A stretch of 64,000 bases of DNA from Janthinobacterium sp. LM6 (lineage in GTDB: Bacteria; Pseudomonadota; Gammaproteobacteria; Burkholderiales; Burkholderiaceae_D): NCBI RefSeq assembly GCF_002002885.1, contig NZ_CP019510.1, positions 3,286,001 to 3,350,000 on the forward strand, read 5' to 3'. A program made the translations under genes and the position numbers. Below, in pieces: positions 36,587 through 45,024 of this stretch. Every line of letters begins with the position of its first letter. Positions within the stretch are counted from its first letter, which is position 1. The notes beneath the pieces were generated by a model, which had not been told where the DNA came from, did not search any database, and saw only the letters and a list, made by a program, of their open reading frames with translations.

Positions 36587-37975
36587 ATGATCCGCATCTT
36601 CAGCCATTACGTCTCGAAAACAGCGTTTATCTTGCTGTTGCTGGAAATCCTGATCCTGCTGCTGTCGGCCACCCTGACGTCCCTGCTGTGGCTGGCGGAT
36701 GGCAGCCGCCTCGTGCGGGCGAGCGAGGTGTATTTGTCGTCCTCGATTTTTGCCCTGGTCATCGTTTTCAGCATGAGCGCGCTGGGCATGTACCAGCACC
36801 GCTCGCGCGAAGACATCCGCAACACCCTGTTGCGCATCCTGCCGTCGTTCGCGCTGGGTTTTGCCGTGCTCAGCGTCTTGATCCGCTTTATTCCTTCCTT
36901 GCATTTCGGGCGCGGCAGCGTGCTGATCTTCGGCCTGGGCGCCATCGGCGTGCTGCTGGCGCGCCTGGTGGTGTTCAAATCCTCGCAATCGGCGCTGATG
37001 GAAGGCCGGCTGATCCTGGTGGGCGGCGGGGCGCTGGCGCGCGAATGCATGGAGTTGGCGGCGAGCAAGATCGGTTTCCACCAGTTTACCGTCGTCGGCT
37101 GCATCGACGTGGCTGGCGAGCAATGCTGCGTGCCGGCCTCGGCCTTGTTGCCGGCGGAACCGTCGCTGCTGGCCATGGCCCAGCGCCATGCGGCGCATGA
37201 GATCGTCGTCTCCGTCAGCGACCGGCGCAATGGTGCGTTTCCTGCCAAGCAACTACTGGAATGCGCGCTGGGCGGCGTCAAGGTGATCGACGCGGCCACG
37301 TTTTTCGAGCGCGAAGCGTGCCAGATCCGCATCGATTCCTTGCAACCGAGCTATCTGATCTATGGCGGCGGCTTCGACCAGAGTTTTTTCCGCGCCGCCT
37401 CGAAACGGCTGTTCGACCTGGCCGCCAGCGGCGTCATCTGCCTGGCGGCGCTGCCCGTGATGCTGGCGACGGCCTTGTGCATCCGCCTGGAAGACGGCGG
37501 CCCCGTGTTTTACCAGCAAGAGCGGGTGGGGCGCGACGGCTTGCCCTTCAATGTGCTGAAATTTCGCAGCATGCGCTGCGATGCGGAGCGCGATGGCAAG
37601 CCCGTCTGGGCGCTGGACAACGATGCGCGCATCACGCGCGTGGGCAAGCTGATTCGCAAGCTGCGCATCGACGAGCTGCCGCAGATGCTCAATGTGTTTC
37701 GCGGCGAGATGAGTTTCGTGGGACCGCGCCCCGAGCGCGCCTATTTTGTCGAGCAATTGAAGCTGCAGGTACCGTACTACAACATTCGTCACAGCATCAA
37801 GCCGGGCATCACGGGCCTGGCGCAGGTGCGCTATCAATATGGCGCCTCCGTCGACGATGCCGTCAAAAAACTGCAATACGATTTGTATTATGTGAAAAAC
37901 AATAGCCTGTTCCTCGACTTGCTGATCTTGCTCGACACGGTGCAGGTGGTGCTGTTTGGCAAGGGCAGCCGATGA
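36587..37975 (+). CDS. PEP-CTERM/XrtA-system sugar transferase (TIGR03013-like)
   Basis: A 462-residue membrane glycosyltransferase that starts exopolysaccharide repeat units on undecaprenyl phosphate. The first third has about four membrane helices (AFILLLLEILILLLSATLTS onward) and a CoA-binding-like fold (LILVGGGALARECMELA). The C-terminal catalytic half is of the bacterial sugar transferase type: KRLFDLAASGVICLAALPVM, FNVLKFRSMRCDAE, the DELPQ motif and SFVGPRPER. It matches the transferase that accompanies exosortase XrtA loci. CAGGAGG precedes the ATG. The stop overlaps prsK (ATGA), so the three genes 36587-41482 form one operon. Confidence 0.92.
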   Translation: MIRIFSHYVSKTAFILLLLEILILLLSATLTSLLWLADGSRLVRASEVYLSSSIFALVIVFSMSALGMYQHRSREDIRNTLLRILPSFALGFAVLSVLIRFIPSLHFGRGSVLIFGLGAIGVLLARLVVFKSSQSALMEGRLILVGGGALARECMELAASKIGFHQFTVVGCIDVAGEQCCVPASALLPAEPSLLAMAQRHAAHEIVVSVSDRRNGAFPAKQLLECALGGVKVIDAATFFEREACQIRIDSLQPSYLIYGGGFDQSFFRAASKRLFDLAASGVICLAALPVMLATALCIRLEDGGPVFYQQERVGRDGLPFNVLKFRSMRCDAERDGKPVWALDNDARITRVGKLIRKLRIDELPQMLNVFRGEMSFVGPRPERAYFVEQLKLQVPYYNIRHSIKPGITGLAQVRYQYGASVDDAVKKLQYDLYYVKNNSLFLDLLILLDTVQVVLFGKGSR

Positions 37976-40122
37976 TGCGGGCGCAGTCGGACTGGCTGGC
38001 GGCGGCCGACGCAGCGGCCCTCAGCCATGGCCTGGCGTCGCTGGCCTTCTTCGTGCTGGCGCTGCTACTGATCAGCAACTGGCGCGCGCGGCAAAACGTG
38101 CGCGCCTTGCTGGTCGCGTGCCTGGCGACGGGCGGCTGGGCGACGGGCACGGTGGTGCTGGTGCTGTTGGGGCAGCGCACGGCGCTGGCCGGCGATGCGC
38201 TGGAACTGCTGCGCACCCTGGCCTGGCTGGTGTTCCTGCTGCTGCTGATCGAACCGGCGCGGTCCCGTTTGCGCCTGGTGCTGACCGGCATCGCCCTCAC
38301 GGCGCTGGCGCCCTGGCTGCTCTCCATGGCCTCGTCCTGGCTGGCGCTGCCTTTGCCGGCGCGACTCATCGCCAGTGTCTGCCGTTTGCTGCTGGCCGTG
38401 CTGGGCATGTTGCTGGTGGAACAGTGGTACCGCAATACGCCGCCCTTGAAACGCTGGGGCATCAAGTTTGCGTGTCTCGGTGTCGGTGGCCTGTTCGCCT
38501 ACGATTTCTATCTGTACAGCGACGCCTTGCTGTTTCGCGCGGTCAACGATGACATCTGGGCCGCGCGCGGCATCGTCGACGCCCTGTGCGCGCCCCTGCT
38601 GGCGGTCTCGGCCGCGCGCAATCCGGGCTGGGCGCTGGGCTTGTCCGTGTCGCGCCAGATGCTGTACCGCTCGGCCGCCTTGCTGGGCTCGGCCATCTAT
38701 TTGCTGGCCATGGCGGCCAGCGCCTACTATTTGCGCTACTTCGGCGGCACCTGGGGCTCCTTGATGCAAATGGCTTACCTGGGCGGCGCGGCCTTGCTGC
38801 TGGCGGGCGTGCTGTTTTCCGGCAGCTTGCGCGCCAAGCTCAAGGTGACGATCAACAAGCATTTTTACAATGCCATCTTCGATTACCGCGAGGAATGGCT
38901 GCGATTTACGCGCGCGCTGTCCGAAGACGGACCGGACCTGGGCGAACGCACGATACAGGCCATGGCGCAGCTGGTGGAAAGCCGCGCCGGCGCGCTGTGG
39001 ATCTTGCGCGAGCAGGGCCAGTTCGCGCCGGCGGCCAGCTGGAACTGGCCGCCGGGCACGTGGAGCGAGCCGGCGTCCGGCCCCCTGTGCCAGTTTCTGG
39101 AAGCAAGACAATGGGTGATCGACGTGCCCGACTGGGTGCAGAATCCGGACCAGTACGGCGGCTTGCCGTTGCCGCCCGCGCTGCTGGCGCTGCCCGACGT
39201 GTGGCTGCTGGTGCCCTTGATGCTGCATGGCCAGCTGTTCGCCTTTGTCGCGCTGGCGCGGCCCCGCACGCGCATCGGCTTGAACTGGGAAATCCGCGAC
39301 GTGCTGAAAATTGCCGGCAGCCAGGCCGCCAGCTACCTGGCGCACCGCGAATCGCTCGCCACCCTGACGGTGGCGCGCCAGTTCGACTCGTTCAACCGCA
39401 TGTCCACCTTCATCGTGCACGACTTGAAGAACCTGGTGTTTCAACTCTCCCTGCTATTGAGCAATGCGGAAAAGCACCGCGCCAATCCCGCCTTCCAGGA
39501 AGACATGCTGGGCACTTTGGACCATTCCGTGCAGAAAATGAAAACCCTGCTGCAGAAACTGGCGCGCGGCGAAGCGCCGGAAGCGCCCGCGCCGCTGCTG
39601 CTGGACGGCTTGCTGCGCCAGGCCGTGGCGGCCAAGGCCAGCCTGGCGCCGGCCCCGTGCCTGGAAATCGTCGATGGCGAACTGACGGTGCTGGCCAACC
39701 GCGCGCGGCTGGAGCGGGTGCTGGGCCATTTGATCCAGAACGCCATCGAAGCCACGGCCAGCGACGGCAAGGTGGCCGTGCGCTTGCGGCGCGTGCAGCA
39801 TACGGCCGTCGTCGAGCTCGACGATACGGGGCAGGGCATGAGCGAACAGTTCATCCGCGAACGTCTATTTACACCGTTCGACACGACCAAGACGGCGGGC
39901 ATGGGCATCGGCGTGTTCGAAAGCCGCGAATACCTGCGCGAAGTGGGCGGCAGCCTGGAAGTGCGCAGCGAGCCGCAAGTGGGCACGACGTTTCGCGTGA
40001 TCCTGCCGCTGCATGCGCCTTTGGGGTCAGACCCGCCGGGGGAAATGCGCCTCAATGAGGCGCATTCCAATCCGCAAGGACTGACCCAAAATTCCGCGGC
40101 GTCATCCACTGACAGTAGGTGA
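37972..40122 (+). CDS. prsK: XrtA/PEP-CTERM-system histidine kinase PrsK
   Basis: A 716-residue sensor kinase. The first 290 residues hold about eight to nine membrane helices. A GAF-like segment (about 320-450) follows, then the dimerisation/phosphorylation region with the H-box FIVHDLKNLVFQLSLLLSN. The HATPase domain has the N-box LIQNAIEATAS and G-boxes DDTGQGMS and GMGIGVFESREYL. This is the PrsK pattern found with exosortase XrtA gene sets; its partner PrsR follows four bases later. The last 30 or so residues (from about LGSDPPG) lie beyond the ATPase fold and are encoded by a palindromic repeat (40020-40090), so the natural C-terminus has probably been replaced. Confidence 0.9.
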   Translation: MMRAQSDWLAAADAAALSHGLASLAFFVLALLLISNWRARQNVRALLVACLATGGWATGTVVLVLLGQRTALAGDALELLRTLAWLVFLLLLIEPARSRLRLVLTGIALTALAPWLLSMASSWLALPLPARLIASVCRLLLAVLGMLLVEQWYRNTPPLKRWGIKFACLGVGGLFAYDFYLYSDALLFRAVNDDIWAARGIVDALCAPLLAVSAARNPGWALGLSVSRQMLYRSAALLGSAIYLLAMAASAYYLRYFGGTWGSLMQMAYLGGAALLLAGVLFSGSLRAKLKVTINKHFYNAIFDYREEWLRFTRALSEDGPDLGERTIQAMAQLVESRAGALWILREQGQFAPAASWNWPPGTWSEPASGPLCQFLEARQWVIDVPDWVQNPDQYGGLPLPPALLALPDVWLLVPLMLHGQLFAFVALARPRTRIGLNWEIRDVLKIAGSQAASYLAHRESLATLTVARQFDSFNRMSTFIVHDLKNLVFQLSLLLSNAEKHRANPAFQEDMLGTLDHSVQKMKTLLQKLARGEAPEAPAPLLLDGLLRQAVAAKASLAPAPCLEIVDGELTVLANRARLERVLGHLIQNAIEATASDGKVAVRLRRVQHTAVVELDDTGQGMSEQFIRERLFTPFDTTKTAGMGIGVFESREYLREVGGSLEVRSEPQVGTTFRVILPLHAPLGSDPPGEMRLNEAHSNPQGLTQNSAASSTDSR
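40020..40090. repeat. Rearranged copy of the dispersed palindrome inside the prsK 3' end
   Basis: Outer arms TTTGGGGTCAG (40020-40030) and CTGACCCAAA (40081-40090) pair except for one extra G. Inside lies a perfect 10-base hairpin, AATGCGCCTC/GAGGCGCATT (40044-40053 and 40057-40066). The GGGGTCAGACCC at 40023-40034 is identical to one arm of the repeats at 4717 and 22289. The repeat is read through as the end of the PrsK protein. Confidence 0.75.
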
Positions 40123-40126
40123 TCGT

Positions 40127-41482
40127 ATGGCGAAACAAAAACTGCTGGTCATCGAAGACGATCCCGGCCTGCAAAAGCAGTTGCACTGGAGTTTTGACGG
40201 CTATGACGTCTTGCTGGCGGGCGAGCGCGAGGCGGCGCTGGCGCTCGTGCGGCGCCACCAGCCGGCCGTGGTGACGATGGACCTGGGCTTGCCGCCCGAT
40301 CCGGACGGCGCCACGGAAGGCCTGGCCACCCTGCAGCAGATCCTCGCGCTGGCGCCGGACACGAAAGTCATCATTCTCTCGGGCAACCAGGAGCGCGCGC
40401 ATGCCTTGAAGGCCATCGCGCTGGGCGCCTACGATTTCCACCAGAAGCCGTTCGAGGCCGACATGCTGGGCCTGGTCATCGCCCGCGCGTTCTATTTACA
40501 CGCGATGCAGCAGGAAAACCGCCGCATGCTGCAGACGCAGGCCGATTCGCCGCTGGCCGGCATCGTCAGCCGCGACCCCGGCATGCTGAAACTGTGCCGC
40601 AACGTGGAAAAAGTGGCGCCCTCGTCGGCCAGCGTGATGCTGCTGGGCGATTCGGGCAGCGGCAAGGAGCTGATTGCGCGGGGACTGCATGCGCTGTCGA
40701 GCCGCCATGCGCAGCGTTTTGTCGCCATCAATTGCGCGGCGATTCCCGAAAACCTGCTGGAAAGCGAGCTGTTCGGCTATGAGCGGGGCGCGTTCACGGG
40801 CGCGGCGCGGCAAACCCTGGGCAAGATCGAACTGGCCCACGGCGGCACCTTTTTTCTCGACGAGATCGGCGACATGCCGATGCCGCTGCAGGCGAAACTG
40901 CTGCGCTTCCTGCAGGAAAGAGTCATTGAGCGTGTCGGCGGGCGCGCCGAGATCGCCGTCGACGTGCGCATCGTCTGCGCCACGCACCAGGATTTAAAGG
41001 TGCTGGCGGAGCAGGGACGTTTCCGCGAAGACTTGTTTTACCGCCTCAGCGAAATCGTCTTGCGCATTCCGCCCCTGCGCGAGCGGGCCGGCGATGCGGC
41101 CTTGCTGGCCCATCATTTCAAGAACAAGTTCTGCGCCAGCGAAGGCCGGGGCAGCCTGCACTTCAGCGCGGGCGCGCTGCAGCTGATCGAAAGCTATGGC
41201 TGGCCCGGCAATGTGCGCGAAGTGGAAAACTGCATCAAGCGGGCCGTCATCATGAGCGACGGCCCGCAGATCGCCGCCGACGACCTGGGCTTGCCCGCCA
41301 GTGCCCGGGCGGCGGCCCCGGATGAACCGCTGAACCTGCGCCAGGCCCGCGAAGGGGCCGAATACAAGGTGATGGTGCGCGCGCTGGCGCGGGCTGACGG
41401 CAATATCGCCAAGGCGGCCGAACTGCTGGGCGTGAGCCGGCCCACCCTGTACGACCTGATGAGCCACCACGGCATCAAGTAG
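40127..41482 (+). CDS. prsR: PEP-CTERM-box sigma-54 response regulator PrsR
   Basis: A 451-residue NtrC-type activator. Residues about 1-125 form the receiver (LLVIEDDPG, phospho-aspartate in VVTMDLGLP, lysine in YDFHQKPFE). The central AAA+ domain has Walker A GDSGSGKE, the sigma-54 contact loop GAFTGA and Walker [10 protein letters not shown]. The C-terminus has a Fis-type HTH ([20 protein letters not shown]). It should be phosphorylated by PrsK and activate sigma-54 promoters of PEP-CTERM protein and exopolysaccharide genes. No such target promoter was recognised in the window. Confidence 0.95.
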   Translation: MAKQKLLVIEDDPGLQKQLHWSFDGYDVLLAGEREAALALVRRHQPAVVTMDLGLPPDPDGATEGLATLQQILALAPDTKVIILSGNQERAHALKAIALGAYDFHQKPFEADMLGLVIARAFYLHAMQQENRRMLQTQADSPLAGIVSRDPGMLKLCRNVEKVAPSSASVMLLGDSGSGKELIARGLHALSSRHAQRFVAINCAAIPENLLESELFGYERGAFTGAARQTLGKIELAHGGTFFLDEIGDMPMPLQAKLLRFLQERVIERVGGRAEIAVDVRIVCATHQDLKVLAEQGRFREDLFYRLSEIVLRIPPLRERAGDAALLAHHFKNKFCASEGRGSLHFSAGALQLIESYGWPGNVREVENCIKRAVIMSDGPQIAADDLGLPASARAAAPDEPLNLRQAREGAEYKVMVRALARADGNIAKAAELLGVSRPTLYDLMSHHGIK

Positions 41483-41579
41483 GCAGGCAGTGTATTAAAA
41501 ATCAAGATTGTGTAAGGCGTCGCACATACGCCGGCGCCGCCGTGGCGCATCCTTGCCTCATCCACAACGAGGAGGCGCC

Positions 41580-42023
41580 ATGAACGCGATCAGTTTATTG
41601 ATGCAGGACCATAAAGCCGTGAAGGCCTTGTTTGCCCAGTACGAAGGCTTGAGCGACCGCTCATTTGCCACCAAGAAAAAGCTGGCCGATCAGATCTGCC
41701 AGGAACTCACCGTGCACACGCAGCTGGAAGAAGAAATCTTCTACCCGGCCGTGCGCCGCCCCATCCACGATGGCGACCTGATGGATGAAGCCCTCGTCGA
41801 GCACGCGAGCGCCAAGGAACTCATCGCGCAGATCGAAGCGATGGACCCGGCCGACGAGCTGTACGACGCCAAGGTCAAGGTGCTGTCCGAGCAGATCGAG
41901 CACCACGTCGGGGAAGAAGAGGGCGATATGTTTCCCAAGGTGCGCGATACGGCCGTCGACCTCGATGCGCTGGGCAAGGAAATGGCCGCGCGCAAGGAAC
42001 AGCTGACGGGCGTCGCTGCCTGA
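41580..42023 (+). CDS. Hemerythrin HHE-domain protein
   Basis: A 147-residue hemerythrin-like four-helix protein that probably binds a di-iron centre. It may sense or buffer oxygen, NO or iron. Candidate ligands are spread as in the HHE family: H16-type DHKAV near the start, HTQLEEEIFYPAV in helix 2, EHASAKELI in helix 3 and EHHVGEEEGDMFP in helix 4. ATG 41580 has GAGGAGG upstream; the open frame to 41508 is not needed. The two genes that follow (a membrane protein and a 24-residue peptide) may be cotranscribed. Confidence 0.9.
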   Translation: MNAISLLMQDHKAVKALFAQYEGLSDRSFATKKKLADQICQELTVHTQLEEEIFYPAVRRPIHDGDLMDEALVEHASAKELIAQIEAMDPADELYDAKVKVLSEQIEHHVGEEEGDMFPKVRDTAVDLDALGKEMAARKEQLTGVAA

Positions 42024-42058
42024 ATGGCTTAAACAATCAACAAGCAAGGGAGTATTTC

Positions 42059-43012
42059 ATGCAAGCTACACAACTGTCCGTCTCGGACTTGAACAATCCG
42101 GGCGTCTCCTGGGGCGCCGTACTGGCGGGCGCTGCCGCTGCGGCCGCCTTGTCCTTCATCCTGCTGATCCTCGGCGTGGGCCTGGGCCTGTCGTCCGTGT
42201 CGCCGTGGTCGTTCAATGCGACGGCCATCGGCGTGTCGACCATCGCCTGGCTGGCCTTCATGCAGCTGGCCGCGTCCGGCATCGGCGGCTACATGGCGGG
42301 GCGGCTGCGCGTGAAATGGAGTGCCATCCACACGGATGAAGTGCATTTCCGCGATACGGCGCACGGTTTGCTGGCCTGGGCCGTGGCCACCTTGATCACC
42401 GTGGCCGTGCTGGCCGGCGGCACGCGCGCCGTGCTGAGCGGCGCCATCGACGCGGGCAGCGGGGTGGCGGCGGCAGTGGGCCCGGCCGTAGGGGCGGGCG
42501 CAGGTGCTGCAGGTGCGGCAGGCGCTGCCAGCGCCAGGCAAGGCGAGGGCGGTGGCGCCAATCCGCTCGATTATTTCTCGGACATGTTGCTGCGCGCGGC
42601 TCCGGCCCCGGCTGACGCTGCCACCGGCACGCCGGCGATGGCGAATCCTGGCGCGACGGCCGCCGACCAGCGTCTTGAAATCGGCAAGATTTTCGCCACC
42701 AGCCTGTCCACGGGCAGCCTGGCCGCCGATGACCGCGCCTATCTGGGCCAGCTCGTCGCCAGCCGCACGGGCTTGACGCAGGCGGAGGCGCAAGCGCGCG
42801 TCGACGCCGTCTACGGCCGCGCCGCCAAGGCTGCCGCCGATGCCAAGGCGCAGGCACAGCAAGCGGCCGAAACGGCGCGCAAGGCCGGCGCCCACACGGC
42901 ACTGTGGATGTTCGTCGCCTTGCTGCTCGGCGCTTTCGTGGCTAGCCTGGCGGCAACGTTCGGCGGGCGCCAGCGCGACCATGAGCGCGTGCTGCGCCAC
43001 GTCACCATCTGA
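42059..43012 (+). CDS. Conserved membrane protein, function unknown
   Basis: A 317-residue membrane protein with three N-terminal hydrophobic segments (GAVLAGAAAAAALSFILLIL, TIAWLAFMQLAASGIGGYMA, LLAWAVATLITVAVLAGGTR). A long Ala/Gly-rich linker follows, then a helical region (QAEAQARVDAVYGRAAKAAA) and a final helix (LWMFVALLLGAFVASLAATF). It lies 35 bases after the hemerythrin gene with AAGGGAG upstream. Similar proteins occur in many proteobacteria without known function. Confidence 0.8.
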   Translation: MQATQLSVSDLNNPGVSWGAVLAGAAAAAALSFILLILGVGLGLSSVSPWSFNATAIGVSTIAWLAFMQLAASGIGGYMAGRLRVKWSAIHTDEVHFRDTAHGLLAWAVATLITVAVLAGGTRAVLSGAIDAGSGVAAAVGPAVGAGAGAAGAAGAASARQGEGGGANPLDYFSDMLLRAAPAPADAATGTPAMANPGATAADQRLEIGKIFATSLSTGSLAADDRAYLGQLVASRTGLTQAEAQARVDAVYGRAAKAAADAKAQAQQAAETARKAGAHTALWMFVALLLGAFVASLAATFGGRQRDHERVLRHVTI

Positions 43013-43042
43013 ACCCCCCACCATAAAATCAAGGAGTCTGCC

Positions 43043-43117
43043 ATGCGTTCCATCCTCTTGCTGTTGCTGGGCATTCCATTGCCCATCGTCATACTGATCG
43101 CCCTGTTCGTCCGCTAA
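43043..43117 (+). CDS. 24-residue membrane peptide
   Basis: A very short gene encoding MRSILLLLLGIPLPIVILIA followed by LFVR, a single hydrophobic helix with a positive residue at each end. AAGGAG lies seven bases before the ATG, and an intrinsic terminator follows at 43133. From memory, near-identical mini-proteins sit in stress-related gene sets of other proteobacteria. It lies 30 bases after the membrane protein gene and is probably the last gene of that transcript. Function unknown. Confidence 0.7.
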   Translation: MRSILLLLLGIPLPIVILIALFVR

Positions 43118-43132
43118 GCGGGCCAACATGAG

Positions 43133-43170
43133 AAAAACCGGCGCCCGCTGCAAGGCGGGCGCCGGTTTTT
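43133..43170. terminator. Bidirectional intrinsic terminator
   Basis: AAAAACCGGCGCCCGC (43133-43148) and its perfect 16-base complement (43155-43170) form a stem with a 6-base loop. The right arm ends in five T, and the left arm supplies the T-run on the other strand. It ends the hemerythrin-membrane protein-small peptide transcript. Confidence 0.9.
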
Positions 43171-43224
43171 GCGTGAAAGCGGGCGCATGTGTAAGATGGC
43201 GCCATCTTTCCACCGAGACTATCC

Positions 43225-43794
43225 ATGACCGCGACCGCCTTTCGTCCCTTGCTGAAAACCGCCGCCATCGCCGCCTTGGCCTGCAGCGTGCTGGCCGCGT
43301 GTTCCACCCTGATCGGCCCGCGCGACGTGAATGTGTCGCTGAGCAAGATGCAGCAAGGCCTGGAGCGCCGCTTTCCCATCGATAAACGGGTGCTGTCCGT
43401 GCTGGACGTCAAGCTGACCCACCCGCAACTGTCGCTGCAGCCCGAGCGCGAAAGAGTCGCCCTCAGCGTGGATGCCAGCGTGATGCCGCCGTTCATACGC
43501 CAGAGCTGGCGCGGCAGCCTGGCCATGTCGGGCCGCCTCGTGCTCGACGCCCGGCGCAACGCGGTGTATTTGAGCGAAGCGAGCGTGGACAAGGTGACCA
43601 TCGATGGCATGGACGAGTCGCAGCAGCGCCAGTTCGCCAAGGTGGCCAGCCTGGTGGCCGACCAGCTCATGCATGAAACGCCGATCTACACCTTCAAGCC
43701 GGACGAATTGCGCTATGCGGGCGTGCAATTCGTGCCCACGCAGATCAGGACCACGGGCAACGGGCTGACGGTGACGTTCGAGCCGGTGAAATAA
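43225..43794 (+). CDS. DUF1439 lipoprotein (YceB-like)
   Basis: A 189-residue lipoprotein: the signal ends in the lipobox VLAACST, so C26 would be lipidated. The mature protein matches DUF1439/YceB, a family with a lipid-binding-like beta-helix grip fold (VSLSKMQQGLERRFPIDKRV, YTFKPDELRYAGVQFVPTQI). The role is unknown. It lies after an intrinsic terminator, so it has its own promoter, and it ends one base before the convergent small gene at 43796. Confidence 0.85.
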   Translation: MTATAFRPLLKTAAIAALACSVLAACSTLIGPRDVNVSLSKMQQGLERRFPIDKRVLSVLDVKLTHPQLSLQPERERVALSVDASVMPPFIRQSWRGSLAMSGRLVLDARRNAVYLSEASVDKVTIDGMDESQQRQFAKVASLVADQLMHETPIYTFKPDELRYAGVQFVPTQIRTTGNGLTVTFEPVK

Positions 43795-43795
43795 G

Positions 43796-44032
43796 CTAGG
43801 CCTGGAATGCGGGCACAGTGACAGGCGTGGCCGTGTTATTGCGCGGCGTCGCCTCTTCATGGAACAGGTCCGCCAGGTAGTCGCACAGCGCATCTGCTGG
43901 AATATCGTCCGGAATAATGAAATCGGCGGGGCGGCGCTTGCCTTCCGCGCCCAGGTAGAAGGCGCGCCAGGCGCCCGGATTGCCCCGGACGGCAATCAGC
44001 GTGCCGAAAATATTGAATCTGTATTCCTGCAT
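43796..44032 (-). CDS. Small conserved protein, DUF7661-like
   Basis: A 78-residue protein: MQEYRFNIFGTLIAV, then RAFYLGAEGKRRPADFIIPD and YLADLFHEEATPRN. The pattern (N-terminal FNIFG, GKRRPA, then DLFHEEATP) matches a small family that I believe is DUF7661; that name is from memory. ATG 44032 has GGAG seven bases upstream. It is convergent with the DUF1439 gene and divergent from the next gene. Confidence 0.65.
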   Translation of the reverse strand: MQEYRFNIFGTLIAVRGNPGAWRAFYLGAEGKRRPADFIIPDDIPADALCDYLADLFHEEATPRNNTATPVTVPAFQA

Positions 44033-44069
44033 CAAGCTGCTCCATTCCCTTGCTCAGGTTTGATATTTG

Positions 44070-44110
44070 TTGTGCTATGGTAATATTTACTTATATAGTA
44101 ACATTTACTT
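44070..44110 (+). promoter_or_regulatory. AT-rich promoter with a 12-base direct repeat
   Basis: TAATATTTACTT (44081-44092) and TAACATTTACTT (44099-44110) are direct repeats with one mismatch and an 18-base period. A possible promoter is TTGTGC (44070-44075) with TATAGT (44094-44099), 18 bases apart. The repeats flank the -10, as regulator half-sites could. It lies just upstream of the gene at 44126. Confidence 0.45.
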
Positions 44111-44125
44111 CTCCAGGGGCGGGCA

Positions 44126-44905
44126 ATGGTCAATATCAGCACGGCGGGAATCCAATCCGGGGCACTGTCTGCCGCGGATGGCAGCAAGGTGTCATCAGGC
44201 AAGGCAGCATCGGACAAGGCCCAGACAGCGCCGGCCGGCGCCGGCGCCGTGGCGGACGATGTCGTGATCTCGACCCTGGCCGGGCGTTTGTCGGCGGCCG
44301 CGACGGCCACCAGCGCCACCATCCGGGGCTACGACCACGCTACGCTGGGTGCGTGGGTGAATGGCAATACCACCGACATCCTGTATCCGCTGGACGCCGA
44401 ACACAAGGCGGCCGCCGCAAAGCAGGTACCGCAACCGAACGATGCGGCAGCGGCAAAGTCGGCCGCCGCCGCCACCGCTTATGTCGAGAGAAAGGGCCCC
44501 AATCCGTTTGCCGGGCTTTCGCGCGAGCAATTGTCCGCCATTTCGAACGATGACAGCGGGACATTTACCATCAACGAGCGGCGCGCCGCCTTTATGCAGG
44601 CGTATCAGGAAGAAGAGGCCTGGCGCACGCAAGTCGTGGCGCAAGCCATGCATGAATACAATACTACCGGCAAGACGACCAATTTCTTCAAATCCGTGCT
44701 GGCGCATTACCAGGCATTGCCCCAGCTGGAACAGTCCCAATATCCGGCCAATTATGCGAGCGACCTGGAAGACAAGATCAAGCTCGATTTTAATTATTTC
44801 AATCATGCGGCCGGCAATGGCGGGCCAACGCCGGGTTCGCTTGCGGACATGCTGAAAAATCAGGATAAAAAAGGCCTGGATCTGTTTGACCTGCTGATCC
44901 GCTGA
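44126..44905 (+). CDS. Hypothetical protein, function unknown
   Basis: A 259-residue protein with a low-complexity Ala/Ser N-terminal third and no signal peptide. The C-terminal two thirds are more ordered (GLSREQLSAISNDDSGTFTI, then NERRAAFMQAYQEEEAWRTQ, and GSLADMLKNQDKKGLDLFDL). The NDDSGTFTINERRAAF stretch resembles an EF-hand-like loop, but this is weak. Similar stand-alone proteins seem present in related bacteria. AGGGGCGGG precedes the ATG. Confidence 0.65.
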   Translation: MVNISTAGIQSGALSAADGSKVSSGKAASDKAQTAPAGAGAVADDVVISTLAGRLSAAATATSATIRGYDHATLGAWVNGNTTDILYPLDAEHKAAAAKQVPQPNDAAAAKSAAAATAYVERKGPNPFAGLSREQLSAISNDDSGTFTINERRAAFMQAYQEEEAWRTQVVAQAMHEYNTTGKTTNFFKSVLAHYQALPQLEQSQYPANYASDLEDKIKLDFNYFNHAAGNGGPTPGSLADMLKNQDKKGLDLFDLLIR

Positions 44906-44928
44906 TCCCTGGAATTGTTCAACTGTCA

Positions 44929-44958
44929 TTGTTGCCCCGCAGGCAGGCCGACTATAAT
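44929..44958 (+). promoter_or_regulatory. Probable promoter of the M13 peptidase gene
   Basis: TTGTTG (44929-44934) and TATAAT (44953-44958) are 18 bases apart, about 67 bases before the GTG start of the peptidase. The -10 is a perfect match. Confidence 0.5.
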
Positions 44959-45024
44959 CCTGTCTCTCATGCCTGGACACAGCATGTTCCCCAACATGAA
45001 GTCAAAACAATTAAAGGAATCTTC

